A DNA stretch of 32,091 nt from Prevotella sp. (GCA_017474845.1 JAFVGS010000055.1:1-32091); one strand, 5' to 3'. Shown: positions 21,916 to 30,638, counted from the first letter of the stretch. Translations and numbers: made by a program. Notes: generated by a model not told the origin, from the sequence alone.

Positions 21916-24258
21916 ATGAAACGATTACTTATTAGCAGCTTACTCACAGCAACATTCGCTATGACAACAAATGCCCAACCACAGCTCCGCGCCGATAACA
22001 TCGACGAGGTGCTCAAGGCTATGACCCTTGAAGAGAAAGCCCAGATTCTCGTGGGCGGTGGTAACGACAGCTTCGTCGGCAGCGGTGCTATGCTCGGACA
22101 TCAGGCAAAACTGGTGGCCGGAGCAGCAGGCATCACTGTAGAGATCCCACGACTCGGCATCCCCGCCACTGTGCTCACCGACGGCCCTGCCGGCGTCCAC
22201 ATCGACCCCACCAGGAAGAACGACACCAACACCTACTATGCTACGGGCTTCCCCGTAGGCACCTGTCTGGCCTCCACCTGGAACACAGAACTCGTCGAGG
22301 CCGTCGGCAAGGCTATCGGCAACGAGACCCTCGAGTATGGTTGCGATGTCATCCTCGGCCCTGGCCTCAACATCCACCGCAGTCCCCTCTGCGGCCGTAA
22401 CTTCGAATACTATTCAGAAGACCCCTTCTTGACGGGTAAGATTGGCACCGCCATGACCCTCGGCATCCAGAGCCAGGGCGTGGGCGTCTCCGCCAAACAC
22501 TATGCCGTCAACTCCCAGGAAAGCGACCGTACGCGCGTCGATGAGCGCGTCAGCCAGCGTGCCCTTCGCGAGATCTATCTCCGCGGCTTCGAGCGCGTCG
22601 TGCGCGAGAGCGATCCCTGGACCGTCATGTCAGCCTACAATCTGGTGAACGGAGAGTTCGCACAGGGCAGCAAAGGTCTGCTCACAGATATCCTCCGCAC
22701 CGACTGGGGCTTCCGCGGCATCGTGATGACCGACTGGATCAACAAGCGCGAAGGACAAGGTCTCTACACCGTCGACCAGGTAGAGGCAGGCAACGACCTG
22801 ATGACGCCAGGCTATCCCACTCAGGCAGAAGACATCGTCAAAGGTGTGAAGAGCGGCAAGCTCGACATCAAGTATGTCGATCAGAACGTGCGACGCATGC
22901 TCGAGTACATCGTCAAGACCCCACGCTTCCGCGGCTATCAGTTCAGCAACAAACCCGATCTGCAGGCTCACGCCCAGATCACCCGCCAGTCGAGCACCGA
23001 GGGCATGGTACTGCTCAAGAACGACGGCGTGCTCCCCATTCGCGACCTTAAGACCGTTGCCCTCTTCGGTGTCAACTCCTACGACTTCCTCGCAGGTGGT
23101 CTCGGCTCTGGAGCCGTCAACGTGCCCTATAGCGTCGATATGGTCACTGGTCTGAAGAACATCGGCATCAAGACCACCCCGCAACTGACAGAGATCTACC
23201 AGAACTACATCAAATACGCCCGAGCCAAGCTGAAGGCCGACAAGAACCCCATCATGTGGTTCCTCGACACAGGCCAGCCCAAGTTCGACGAAATCGACAT
23301 CACCGAGCGCTGCGTACAGCATGAGGTGAAGGAAGCCGATGCCGCCATCATCACCATCGGACGTCAGGCCGGTGAAGGCATGGATCGCGCCATCGAAGGC
23401 GAGTTCAACCTGACACAGGCTGAGCGCGACATGATCTTCCGCGTCAGCGACACCTTCCGTCCTGCAGGCAAGCCCGTCATTGTCATCCTCAACTCTGGCA
23501 GCGTCATGGAGACAGCCTCCTGGCGCAACCGCGTCGATGCCATCCTCTGCGCTTGGCAGCCCGGTGAGGAAGGTGGCAACAGCGTCGCCGACGTGCTCAC
23601 GGGCAAGGCCAACCCCTCTGGCAAGCTTACGATGACATGGCCCATCGCCGCCACCGACCACCCCTCTACGAAGAATTTCCCGCAGGAAATGGATGCCTAC
23701 ACCTTCCGTGAGATGATTGGCTGGGGCGCACAGATCCCCGGACGCGACTATACCAACCACGACGAGGACATCTACGTCGGCTACCGCTACTTCGACACCT
23801 TCCAGAAGGATGTCGCCTACCCCTTCGGCTTCGGTCTCAGCTACACCACCTTCGAACTGACAAAGCCCGTGGTCAAGGCCAAGGGCAATACCGTCGAGGT
23901 GAGCATCACTGTCAAGAACACAGGCGCTGTCAGCGGTAAGGAGGTGGCACAGGTTTATGTTCAGGCACCTGCAGGTCGTCTGGAGAAGCCTGCACAGGAA
24001 CTGAAGGCCTTCGCCAAGACGCGTGAGCTGCAGCCTGGTGAGAGCCAGACGCTCACGATGACCATCCCCGTACGCGACCTGGCCTCTTTCGACGAGGCTG
24101 GCAGTCAGTGGCTCACCGAGGCAGGCACCTACACCTTCTGCATCGGCAACAACAGCCGCAACATCGCTGCTACTGCCCAGTTGAAGCTCGCTGAATATAC
24201 GGAGCAGACCACTAACGCCCTCGCCCCGAAACAGAAGCTCAACCTGATGCATCAGTAG
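21916..24258 (+). CDS. GH3-family beta-glucosidase, secreted
   Basis: 780 aa. Signal peptide MKRLLISSLLTATFAMTTNAQ, so it acts in the periplasm or at the surface. The N-terminal GH3 barrel includes VLTDGPAGVHIDP, GRNFEYYSEDPFLTGK, VSAKHYAVNSQESDR and the nucleophile in IVMTDW (Asp273). The C-terminal GH3 domain has VLLKNDGVLPI and ILCAWQPGEEGGNSVADVLTGKANPSGKL. A fibronectin-III-like domain ends the protein (YPFGFGLSYTTFE...VTVKNTGAVSGKEVAQVYV). It hydrolyses beta-glucosides from plant or microbial glycans; exact linkage is not predictable. A LacI-type operator-like site lies just after the stop. Confidence 0.94.
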   Translation: MKRLLISSLLTATFAMTTNAQPQLRADNIDEVLKAMTLEEKAQILVGGGNDSFVGSGAMLGHQAKLVAGAAGITVEIPRLGIPATVLTDGPAGVHIDPTRKNDTNTYYATGFPVGTCLASTWNTELVEAVGKAIGNETLEYGCDVILGPGLNIHRSPLCGRNFEYYSEDPFLTGKIGTAMTLGIQSQGVGVSAKHYAVNSQESDRTRVDERVSQRALREIYLRGFERVVRESDPWTVMSAYNLVNGEFAQGSKGLLTDILRTDWGFRGIVMTDWINKREGQGLYTVDQVEAGNDLMTPGYPTQAEDIVKGVKSGKLDIKYVDQNVRRMLEYIVKTPRFRGYQFSNKPDLQAHAQITRQSSTEGMVLLKNDGVLPIRDLKTVALFGVNSYDFLAGGLGSGAVNVPYSVDMVTGLKNIGIKTTPQLTEIYQNYIKYARAKLKADKNPIMWFLDTGQPKFDEIDITERCVQHEVKEADAAIITIGRQAGEGMDRAIEGEFNLTQAERDMIFRVSDTFRPAGKPVIVILNSGSVMETASWRNRVDAILCAWQPGEEGGNSVADVLTGKANPSGKLTMTWPIAATDHPSTKNFPQEMDAYTFREMIGWGAQIPGRDYTNHDEDIYVGYRYFDTFQKDVAYPFGFGLSYTTFELTKPVVKAKGNTVEVSITVKNTGAVSGKEVAQVYVQAPAGRLEKPAQELKAFAKTRELQPGESQTLTMTIPVRDLASFDEAGSQWLTEAGTYTFCIGNNSRNIAATAQLKLAEYTEQTTNALAPKQKLNLMHQ

Positions 24259-24267
24259 TCCGTTTTA

Positions 24268-24281
24268 CTCAAACGTTTACA
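24268..24281. promoter_or_regulatory. Second LacI-type operator-like site
   Basis: CAAACGTTTAC at 24270-24280 is identical to the 11-nt core of the operator in the LacI promoter. It lies 45 nt upstream of the -7 box of the small gene at 24374 and 10 nt after the GH3 stop. Symmetry outside the core AAACGTTT is poor. Confidence 0.4.
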
Positions 24282-24325
24282 CGAAATATTCAGGGTAAAG
24301 ATACTCATAGTCTAACAAAAGTTTG

Positions 24326-24333
24326 TAACTTTG
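24326..24333 (+). promoter_or_regulatory. -7 box of the 81-aa gene
   Basis: TAACTTTG fits TAnnTTTG, 40 nt upstream of the ATG; the -33 box is not clear. Confidence 0.55.
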
Positions 24334-24373
24334 CACCATCAAACAAAAAACAAAAATTAAAATTTAAACAGCT

Positions 24374-24619
24374 ATGAGTAAGAAATTTGTAATCGGAGAC
24401 CGTTTGAAGGATGAGTGGATTTCAGTATTGGACACAGAGAAGAAGAAGCTCGAGTTTACCAACCATCTGGCCAGTGCCAAGGAGTATCTGCTTGAGGAAG
24501 ATGCCCAGCTAAACCTCCAGAAGATTCAGGAGACAGGCTATTTCTCAGACCTGCAGATCTACATGAAGGAAGACAACAAGGCCTACAAGATTGATGAAAA
24601 CGACTCCTTCCAGTCATAA
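24374..24619 (+). CDS. Small conserved-type protein of unknown function (81 aa)
   Basis: 81 aa, highly charged, no signal peptide or membrane segment: MSKKFVIGDRLKDEWISVL, then a helical middle (TNHLASAKEYLLEEDAQLNLQKIQE) and a C-terminal YMKEDNKAYKIDEND. No family is recognised. It has its own promoter-like box, an AT-rich leader and a strong terminator right behind it, which is the pattern of a well-expressed monocistronic gene. A LacI-type site upstream may regulate it. Confidence 0.85.
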   Translation: MSKKFVIGDRLKDEWISVLDTEKKKLEFTNHLASAKEYLLEEDAQLNLQKIQETGYFSDLQIYMKEDNKAYKIDENDSFQS

Positions 24620-24622
24620 AAC

Positions 24623-24660
24623 AACCCCGTCTGAGTCAGTCAGGCGGGGTTTGTTTTTTT
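24623..24660. terminator. Strong intrinsic terminator
   Basis: A 12-bp stem (24623-24634 with 24640-24651, one G-T pair, AACCCCG core) with a 5-nt loop and a T-run. It terminates the 81-aa gene and, with GTTTTATG on the other strand, may also serve the converging methyltransferase. Confidence 0.9.
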
Positions 24661-24687
24661 AGGTCTGATGGCATGGTCGAAACACCA

Positions 24688-25596
24688 TCACACTTTTTTG
24701 AGCACCCACTCCGGATAGGCGCCTATTCCCGACTTGCATGCGTCATAACCAAGATAGCCAAGGATGATGTTTGACACGTACTGATCAGGCAGAAGCGCGA
24801 ACTCGAGCCTGGCCAGCCACGGACGGGTCATAGCCCTGTTGGCATGACGCTCCAGTTTCTTGAGGTCGGGCAGAAGATTCTCCGCATAGTCGGTAAACCG
24901 CACAGTCTCAAATCCACAGTTAGTAAAATGGTCATTCCACTCTCCAAGTGATTCTATCATGGCAGCAGCTCCACCCTTTGAAAGCAGGGCTATCACCTGT
25001 TGGATATGAGGGTCATAAGTTTCAAGACGCTCTTTCGATGCATAGTCGTAGACAATCATCACTGCACCTGGTTTCATCACACGCCAGACCTCACGGAATA
25101 CTTTTTCCTTATCGCTACAATAGACGAGTGTTTCGATGGCATAGACCACATCGACCGACTGGTCTGGGATCTGTGGAAGACTGCTATAGTCCTGCTCGTA
25201 AATGGTGACATTCTCCGGGTAGTCAACCTTCTTACGAGGTTGCAGATCGACCCCCACAAACTGAGACTTTGGATGGCAATGGGCGAGATAGATGAGATTG
25301 GCTCCCTGCCCGCAACCGAGTTCCATCACGGTGTCACCGTCCTTAATGAACTCTGAGATAGAGTCGGGCTGATGGTAGATGTCCTCATCGCTGAAACAAC
25401 CGTTCTTTGATATCCGGAAGTGCATGAAACCATCCTGTGAATGGTAATGCCTATAGGCCCAGTGATTGATCCTGAAATAAGAGCGTATCTGGTCTATGGA
25501 ATTTTTTTCCCCCTCAATGAATTTCTTCAGATTGATGTACTTCGACATCTCATCAATCTTAGCATGAAGCCGATAATTGCTATATCTCTTGTTCAT
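24688..25596 (-). CDS. Class I SAM-dependent methyltransferase
   Basis: 302 aa. Motif I VMELGCGQGANLIYLA (90-105), acidic loop VGVDLQPR, motif IV-like SVDVVYAIETLVYCSDKEKVFREVWRVMKPGAVMIVYDY. The domain layout resembles UbiE/ERG6-type small-molecule or lipid methyltransferases, with a C-terminal helical region (PWLARLEFALLPDQYVSNIILGYLG). The substrate is unknown. It lies downstream of mutB in the same direction, but a terminator intervenes and no clear promoter is visible, so it may depend on read-through. Confidence 0.85.
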   Translation of the reverse strand: MNKRYSNYRLHAKIDEMSKYINLKKFIEGEKNSIDQIRSYFRINHWAYRHYHSQDGFMHFRISKNGCFSDEDIYHQPDSISEFIKDGDTVMELGCGQGANLIYLAHCHPKSQFVGVDLQPRKKVDYPENVTIYEQDYSSLPQIPDQSVDVVYAIETLVYCSDKEKVFREVWRVMKPGAVMIVYDYASKERLETYDPHIQQVIALLSKGGAAAMIESLGEWNDHFTNCGFETVRFTDYAENLLPDLKKLERHANRAMTRPWLARLEFALLPDQYVSNIILGYLGYDACKSGIGAYPEWVLKKV

Positions 25597-25611
25597 ATTT
25601 GATTTATGGCT

Positions 25612-25644
25612 AAAAAAAGGTTACCCGCATTGCTGCAGGTAACC
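25612..25644 (-). terminator. Intrinsic terminator of the mutA-GxxExxY-mutB operon
   Basis: On the minus strand GGTTACC (25644-25638) pairs with GGTAACC (25625-25619), with an additional inner GC pair region, followed by seven Ts. It lies 8 nt after the mutB stop. Confidence 0.85.
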
Positions 25645-25652
25645 ATTTCACA

Positions 25653-27818
25653 TTACTCCTTGTCCAGCAGGATCTTCATCATCTGGATGGCCGAATACGG
25701 AATCGGGGTTCCAGGTCCGAAGATACAGGCGACACCAGCCTTGTAGAGGAAGTCGTAGTCCTGTGCGGGAATCACACCACCGGCAGTCACCATAATATCC
25801 TCACGCCCAAGCTTTTTCAGTTCTTCAATCAACTGAGGGATGAGTGTCTTGTGACCGGCAGCCAGTGACGAGGCACCGACGATGTGCACGTCGTTCTCCA
25901 CAGCCATACGGGCAGCCTCCTCCGGTGTCTGGAACAGCGGTCCCATATCCACGTCGAAGCCACAGTCGGCATAACCTGTTGCCACCACTTTCGCACCACG
26001 GTCGTGACCGTCCTGACCCATCTTGGCAACGAAGATACGCGGACGACGACCCTCCTTCTGAGCAAACTCGTCGGTAAGGCGCTTGGCCTCCTCGAAGTCC
26101 TTGTCGTTCTTTGATTCTGAACTATACACGCCTGAAATTGTTCTGATTACTGCTTTATAACGGCCTACGATTTCTTCGCAGGCATCTGAAATCTCACCAA
26201 GGGTACAACGCAGCTGAGCAGCCTTCACAGCGAGGTCGAGCAGGTTGTTCTCGCTCTTACGGCCTTCCTTGAAGTCACGCACGCACTCTGTGATAGCCTT
26301 CAAAGCCTCCTGACAAGCAGCCTCGTCGCGTGATCCACGCACCTGAGCCAGACTCTCCTCCTGCTGCTTGCGCACAGCGGTGTTGTCCACCTCAAGGATG
26401 TCGATGGGATCCTCGTGCTCCAGACGGTACTTGTTGATACCGACAATCGTCTGTGAACCGGAGTCGATACGTGCCTGCGTACGGGCGGCTGCCTCTTCGA
26501 TACGCATCTTGGGCAGACCGGTCTCGATAGCCTTGGCCATACCACCTAACTTTTCAATCTCCTGGATGTGCTCCCAAGCCTTATGCACCAGCTCGTTAGT
26601 CAGGGTCTCCACGTAGTAAGAACCTGCCCACGGGTCGATCTGCTTGCAGACCTTCGTCTCGTTCTGGATATAGATCTGGGTGTTACGGGCGATACGGGCC
26701 GAGAAGTCCGTCGGCAGGGCGATGGCCTCGTCGAGGGCGTTGGTATGCAGCGACTGAGTGTGACCCAGCACGGCAGCCATAGCCTCAATACAGGTACGGC
26801 CTACGTTGTTGAAGGGATCCTGTTCGGTCAGCGACCAACCAGAGGTCTGAGAGTGAGTACGAAGTGCGAGAGACTTCGGATTCTTGGCACCAAAGCTCTT
26901 CACAATCTTCGCCCACAACAGACGACCTGCACGCATCTTGGCAATCTCCATGAAGTGGTTCATACCGATGGCCCAGAAGAAGCTCAGACGAGGAGCAAAG
27001 GCATCCACATCGATACCGGCATTCACACCCGTACGCAGGTAGTCCATACCATCAGCCAAGGTGTAAGCCAGCTCGATGTCAGCGGTCGCACCAGCCTCCT
27101 GCATGTGATAGCCTGAGATAGAAATCGAGTTGAACTTCGGCATCTTCTGTGAGGTATACTCGAAGATATCAGCGATGATCTTCATCGAGAAGGCAGGGGG
27201 ATAGATATAGGTGTTACGCACCATGAACTCCTTCAGGATATCATTCTGGATGGTTCCAGCCATCTCCTCCAACTGAGCGCCCTGCTCCAGACCAGCCACG
27301 ATGTAGAACGCTAAGATAGGCAGCACGGCACCGTTCATGGTCATCGAGACAGACATCTTGTTCAAGGGGATACCAGAGAAGAGCACCTTCATGTTCTCCT
27401 CATTACAGATACTCACACCAGCCTTACCCACATCACCCACAACTCGGGCGTTGTCAGGGTCGTAACCACGGTGGGTAGGCAGGTCGAAGGCCACAGACAG
27501 ACCCTTCTGACCCGAAGCCAGATTACGACGATAAAATGCATTCGACTCCTCAGCGGTAGAGAATCCGGCATACTGACGGATGGTCCACGGGCGGAACGGA
27601 TACATCATCGAATACGGACCTCTCAGATACGGCGGAATACCAGCCGTAAAGTCCAGGTGTTCCATCCCTTCCAGGTCTTCTTTCGTATACACCGGCCTTA
27701 CCTCGATATGCTCCGGGGTCTTCCAGTTAGGCTCAATATGATTCTCTTTCAGCCAGGCTGTTCCATCACTCTGATGAATCCCAGCATAAATATCGATATT
27801 TCTAAAATCTTTTCTCAT
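25653..27818 (-). CDS. mutB: Methylmalonyl-CoA mutase, large (catalytic) subunit
   Basis: 721 aa. With B12 it interconverts succinyl-CoA and (R)-methylmalonyl-CoA in propionate production. The N-terminal part has [43 protein letters not shown] and [13 protein letters not shown]. The barrel includes [24 protein letters not shown]. The C-terminal cobalamin domain has DGHDRG with the Co-ligand His605, then [14 protein letters not shown] and GPGT. The ATG at 27818 is chosen over the longer frame from 27875, because that extension runs backwards through an ACACAAAG repeat and [13 protein letters not shown] is a natural N-terminus. Normally mutA and mutB are adjacent; here a GxxExxY gene lies between them. 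Confidence 0.97.
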   Translation of the reverse strand: MRKDFRNIDIYAGIHQSDGTAWLKENHIEPNWKTPEHIEVRPVYTKEDLEGMEHLDFTAGIPPYLRGPYSMMYPFRPWTIRQYAGFSTAEESNAFYRRNLASGQKGLSVAFDLPTHRGYDPDNARVVGDVGKAGVSICNEENMKVLFSGIPLNKMSVSMTMNGAVLPILAFYIVAGLEQGAQLEEMAGTIQNDILKEFMVRNTYIYPPAFSMKIIADIFEYTSQKMPKFNSISISGYHMQEAGATADIELAYTLADGMDYLRTGVNAGIDVDAFAPRLSFFWAIGMNHFMEIAKMRAGRLLWAKIVKSFGAKNPKSLALRTHSQTSGWSLTEQDPFNNVGRTCIEAMAAVLGHTQSLHTNALDEAIALPTDFSARIARNTQIYIQNETKVCKQIDPWAGSYYVETLTNELVHKAWEHIQEIEKLGGMAKAIETGLPKMRIEEAAARTQARIDSGSQTIVGINKYRLEHEDPIDILEVDNTAVRKQQEESLAQVRGSRDEAACQEALKAITECVRDFKEGRKSENNLLDLAVKAAQLRCTLGEISDACEEIVGRYKAVIRTISGVYSSESKNDKDFEEAKRLTDEFAQKEGRRPRIFVAKMGQDGHDRGAKVVATGYADCGFDVDMGPLFQTPEEAARMAVENDVHIVGASSLAAGHKTLIPQLIEELKKLGREDIMVTAGGVIPAQDYDFLYKAGVACIFGPGTPIPYSAIQMMKILLDKE

Positions 27819-27834
27819 CTTTCTGAATTTTTTA

Positions 27835-27863
27835 ATGAAACACAAAGACACAAAGACACAAAG
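27835..27863 (+). repeat. Left inverted repeat of the GxxExxY unit
   Basis: ATGAA followed by three tandem ACACAAAG units on the plus strand, facing the right repeat at 28342-28370. Confidence 0.8.
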
Positions 27864-27873
27864 TCTTTCCCAC

Positions 27874-27890
27874 AAAGATTACCAATCTTT
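27874..27890. repeat. 7-bp hairpin over the GxxExxY stop codon
   Basis: AAAGATT (27874-27880) and AATCTTT (27884-27890) pair around a 3-nt loop that overlaps the stop codon. It could slow ribosomes or protect the 3' end; no T-run follows. Confidence 0.4.
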
Positions 27891-28370
27891 GATGTAAATG
27901 ATATTTGCGTTTTCAAGTCTTCCATTTATTTTTCTTTTAATACCTTCTTTAAGAACTGAAACATTAAAGTTGATCAATAAACCCATGTGAATATCTGCTA
28001 ACTTCATGTATGTCAGCAACTGAACTTCGTGCAAGGACTTCATCATCTCAACAGCTTTTAATTCCACAATAAAGATATCTTCTACAAGCATATCAATACG
28101 GAAATCTTTACCTGTATCTATACCTTTATAAGTTAATGGAAGATCGACCTGGGTTTTTACCTTCAGACCCATCGATTCCAATTCAACCCGAAGACACTCC
28201 TCATAAACAGACTCCAAAAGACCAGGGCCCAATTCCCGATGCACCTCTATCGCAGCACCAATAATAGTGTTGCTCAATTGTTGCAAACGGTCATATTCCT
28301 CTTGAGGAATAACGCTTTGTGTCTTAACACTCAGCGCAGCCCTTTGTGTCTTCGTGTCTTTGTGTTCCAT
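27879..28370 (-). CDS. GxxExxY protein (PD-(D/E)XK nuclease-like fold)
   Basis: 163 aa. The family motif is G50-LLE-SV-Y56 in ELGPGLLESVYEE. The nuclease-like core is DFRIDMLVEDIFIVELKAVE (Asp93, Glu103, Lys105), followed by HEVQLLTYMKLADIHMGLLINF, matching the GxxExxY family (PF13366 type), whose function is unknown. The ATG lies inside the right inverted repeat, so MEHKDTKTQR is encoded by the repeat. It is in line with mutA (5-nt gap) and mutB and would be co-transcribed. Nothing connects it to mutase chemistry. Confidence 0.85.
   Translation of the reverse strand: MEHKDTKTQRAALSVKTQSVIPQEEYDRLQQLSNTIIGAAIEVHRELGPGLLESVYEECLRVELESMGLKVKTQVDLPLTYKGIDTGKDFRIDMLVEDIFIVELKAVEMMKSLHEVQLLTYMKLADIHMGLLINFNVSVLKEGIKRKINGRLENANIIYIKDW
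28341..28370 (-). repeat. Right inverted repeat of the GxxExxY unit
   Basis: Read on the minus strand: ATGGA, then ACACAAAG, ACACGAAG, ACACAAAG and a further G. It carries the start codon of the GxxExxY gene. Confidence 0.8.
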
Positions 28371-28375
28371 ACAAA

Positions 28376-30238
28376 TTATATACCTAACTTCTGATTATAC
28401 TCCTTAAGGGTTTCTAACACATTGCACTTCACATGAACATAGTTCTCGATGCCGGCAGCCTTCAGGTCCTCCATACAGGCCGGGGCACCAGCTACGACGA
28501 ACATCGCACGACCATTCAAGTACTTGAAGGCGGGAATCGCATACTCAGCATACTCATCGTCAGAAGAGCAGATCACCACGATATCAGCCTTAGCCTCCAA
28601 AGCAGCATCCACACCCTCCTCAACGGTCTTGAAGCCGAGGTTGTCAATCACCTTATAGCCAGCGCAGGCCAGGAAGTTGCAAGAGAACTGTGCACGGGCC
28701 TGACGCATCGCCAGATTACCGATGGTGAGCATGAAGGCGGTTGGCACTTTCGTTTCCTCGGTATGAATCCTCAGATCCTCGAAATCAGCCGCCAATCTCG
28801 TACTCTCAATCTTCTTAAATGCAGCCTCTTCACAGCATCCATCCTTTGAGTCTTTGTGTCTTTGTGTTCCATTAAGAGCCTTCTTGCCCTCACTCTTCTC
28901 GGTGAAGTTCGGAAACTGGTTGGTGCCCAACAGGAACTCCTTGCGCTTCGCAGCATCGCCATGACGCTTCACATTCGTGGCATTGATATCATCCTGGATC
29001 GTTCCAGCCTTCACAGCAGCGAGGAAGCCTCCCTCCTCTTCTACCTTCAGGAAGATCTTCCAAGCCTCCTGAGCCAAAGCATCGGTCAGGTGCTCAATAT
29101 AATAGGAACCGGCACCTGGGTCGACGATACGGTCGAAATGGCTCTCTTCCTTGATAATCAACTGCTGGTTACGGGCGATACGCTCTGAGAAATCTGTCGA
29201 CGCCTCATAGGGGGCATCAAACGGGGTCACCACCATCGAGTGCACACTACCTAAGGCAGCACTCATGGCCTCAGTCTGCGAACGTAACAGGTTCACATAC
29301 GAGTCAAACAGGGTCTGATTATAGGTCGACGTCGTGGCGTTGATGATCATCTTACAGGCACAGTCGCACTTGGGCTCGTACTGCTTCACAATCTGGGCCC
29401 ACAACAGTCTGGCGGCACGGAACTTCGCGATCTCCATGAAATAGTTCTCGCTCACACCCATGTCAAACTTGATGTTCTTCGCTGCAAGGTCTACATCGAC
29501 ACCGGCATCCGTCAACTGCTGCAGATACTCGTTACCCCAAGCCAGGGCATAACCCAACTCCTGCACGATATAGGCACCGGCATTGTTGAGCGCATCAGAG
29601 CTGACAGCGATACAACGGAACTGCGGATACTCCTTCAACACCTCGATGAGCTTCGGAGCCGTCTCAAGCAGTGAGGTAGCGTCCTTGCCCTTCATCACCA
29701 TAGCCTTCAACGGGTCAAAGGCGATAGAGCCGACCACTTTCTCCTTGTCATAACCCTTCTTGGCGAAGAAGGCGACGAGGATCTCAGCCAGTTCGAGTGC
29801 ATGCTTCGGACAGGTGGCGAAATTCACCTCGATACAATCGCAGTAGATACCCTCAAGCAGTGTCTCGATGGTCTCTGCCGACACCAGCTTACCAGAAATC
29901 ATAAAGCCCAGTGAGTCGACACCCTTGTTCAGGATGTCCAACGCCTTGGCATTGGCCTCCTTGGCATCATTCACTTCGATGTTCTGACGAACATACCACA
30001 CATTCGAGTCCTTCTTGTTGCCACGCACGAACGGGAACTCTCCGGGGAGAGCGTCGGGTGTCTTCAGGTTCGCCAGGTCTTCGCGGCGATAGAAGGGCTG
30101 CACATTAAAACCTTCGTTTGTTCTCCATACCAAGCGCTTCTGGAAGTCCGCACCTTTCAGGTCGACCTCGATCTTGTCCAGCCATTCCTGAGTGGTCGGA
30201 GCCGTGAACTCGGTAAAGAGTTTCTCTTTGTTTGCCAT
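28376..30238 (-). CDS. mutA: Methylmalonyl-CoA mutase, small subunit
   Basis: 620 aa. The small subunit has the same fold as MutB but lacks the Co-ligand motif; it stabilises the heterodimer. Seen: EFTAPTTQEWLDKIEVDLKGADFQKRLVWRTNEGFNVQPFYRREDL at the N-terminus, the barrel segments with GAYIVQELGYALAWGNEYL, and a C-terminal B12-domain-like part (FLACAGYKVIDNLGFKTVEEGVDAAL) without DxHxxG. Residues 456-467 (NGTQRHKDSKDG) lie in the linker between domains and are encoded by a 30-nt copy of the ACACAAAG repeat. The start follows a TATCTTTG box at 30309-30316. Confidence 0.95.
   Translation of the reverse strand: MANKEKLFTEFTAPTTQEWLDKIEVDLKGADFQKRLVWRTNEGFNVQPFYRREDLANLKTPDALPGEFPFVRGNKKDSNVWYVRQNIEVNDAKEANAKALDILNKGVDSLGFMISGKLVSAETIETLLEGIYCDCIEVNFATCPKHALELAEILVAFFAKKGYDKEKVVGSIAFDPLKAMVMKGKDATSLLETAPKLIEVLKEYPQFRCIAVSSDALNNAGAYIVQELGYALAWGNEYLQQLTDAGVDVDLAAKNIKFDMGVSENYFMEIAKFRAARLLWAQIVKQYEPKCDCACKMIINATTSTYNQTLFDSYVNLLRSQTEAMSAALGSVHSMVVTPFDAPYEASTDFSERIARNQQLIIKEESHFDRIVDPGAGSYYIEHLTDALAQEAWKIFLKVEEEGGFLAAVKAGTIQDDINATNVKRHGDAAKRKEFLLGTNQFPNFTEKSEGKKALNGTQRHKDSKDGCCEEAAFKKIESTRLAADFEDLRIHTEETKVPTAFMLTIGNLAMRQARAQFSCNFLACAGYKVIDNLGFKTVEEGVDAALEAKADIVVICSSDDEYAEYAIPAFKYLNGRAMFVVAGAPACMEDLKAAGIENYVHVKCNVLETLKEYNQKLGI
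28843..28872 (-). repeat. Solo copy of the GxxExxY terminal repeat inside mutA
   Basis: 30 nt, 28 of 30 identical to 28341-28370 and in the same orientation. It is in frame with mutA and encodes most of residues 456-467 of the linker. Confidence 0.8.
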
Positions 30239-30308
30239 AAAATAAAGTTATACGTTAATTGAATAATTATATAAGTTGTCTTTTCTCAACCTTTTTGCAT
30301 ATTTTCTG

Positions 30309-30316
30309 CAAAGATA
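30309..30316 (-). promoter_or_regulatory. -7 box of the mutA operon
   Basis: TATCTTTG on the minus strand, ~71 nt upstream of the mutA ATG; no clear -33 box. Confidence 0.55.
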
Positions 30317-30551
30317 CAAAATTATAAGCATACGAATAATACAACTGCGTATAATTTATTCTTTTTTAAGAGAAATCTTACCAGCCAAGTCTCCACAATT
30401 CCACAAATAATTTGTGGATCAGATTATGTTAATTATTCAAATTCGTTCCACCAACTGCCATATAGGTTTCTATAATATGCTGGCGCGATAAATCAAAGCC
30501 TGCCCACTATGATGTTTTTATTTTCCATATTCGATGTGCTTATTTTTGGTG

Positions 30552-30581
30552 CAAAGATAGCATTTTTTATTGGAACTCAAA
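30552..30581 (-). promoter_or_regulatory. Second minus-strand promoter upstream of mutA
   Basis: TTTG (30581-30578), an 18-nt spacer, then TATCTTTG (30559-30552). Both boxes and spacing fit the consensus better than the box at 30309. The only downstream gene on this strand is mutA, which would get a ~300-nt leader. Apart from this promoter and the hairpin at 30600, I see nothing in 30320-30907. Confidence 0.55.
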
Positions 30582-30599
30582 ACAAATAGTGCGTTATTT

Positions 30600-30638
30600 T
30601 ACTGCGGTAACCCACTTTTTTTTTGCGTTACCGCAGTA
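30600..30638. repeat. 12-bp perfect inverted repeat
   Basis: Bases 30600-30611 and 30627-30638 (TACTGCGGTAAC and its complement) pair perfectly around a 15-nt loop rich in T. It lies alone in the intergenic region just upstream of the minus-strand promoter at 30552-30581. Confidence 0.7.

Larger units (their letters stand above)
27835..28370 (-). mobile_element. Putative GxxExxY element bounded by inverted repeats
   Basis: A 536-bp unit between mutA and mutB. Its ends are 29-nt inverted repeats (27835-27863 and 28342-28370) identical at 27 of 29 positions, each made of ACACAAAG-type units. The interior holds a single ORF with a PD-(D/E)XK nuclease-like fold. Insertion leaves 5 nt to the mutA stop and 16 nt to the mutB start. 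No clear target duplication is seen. Mobility is inference from the ends and from a solo repeat copy in mutA. Confidence 0.5.

Noticed and set aside
22630-24252. A 540-codon open frame antisense to the GH3 gene
   Set aside because: It mirrors the codon bias of the GH3 gene, shows no recognisable domain, and the GH3 frame has all family motifs.
27819-27875. N-terminal extension of MutB from 27875
   Set aside because: The extra residues are encoded by the inverted-repeat DNA and do not resemble mutase N-termini.
30239-30330. B12 riboswitch in front of mutA
   Set aside because: The interval to the nearest promoter is too short and lacks the conserved B12-box pattern.
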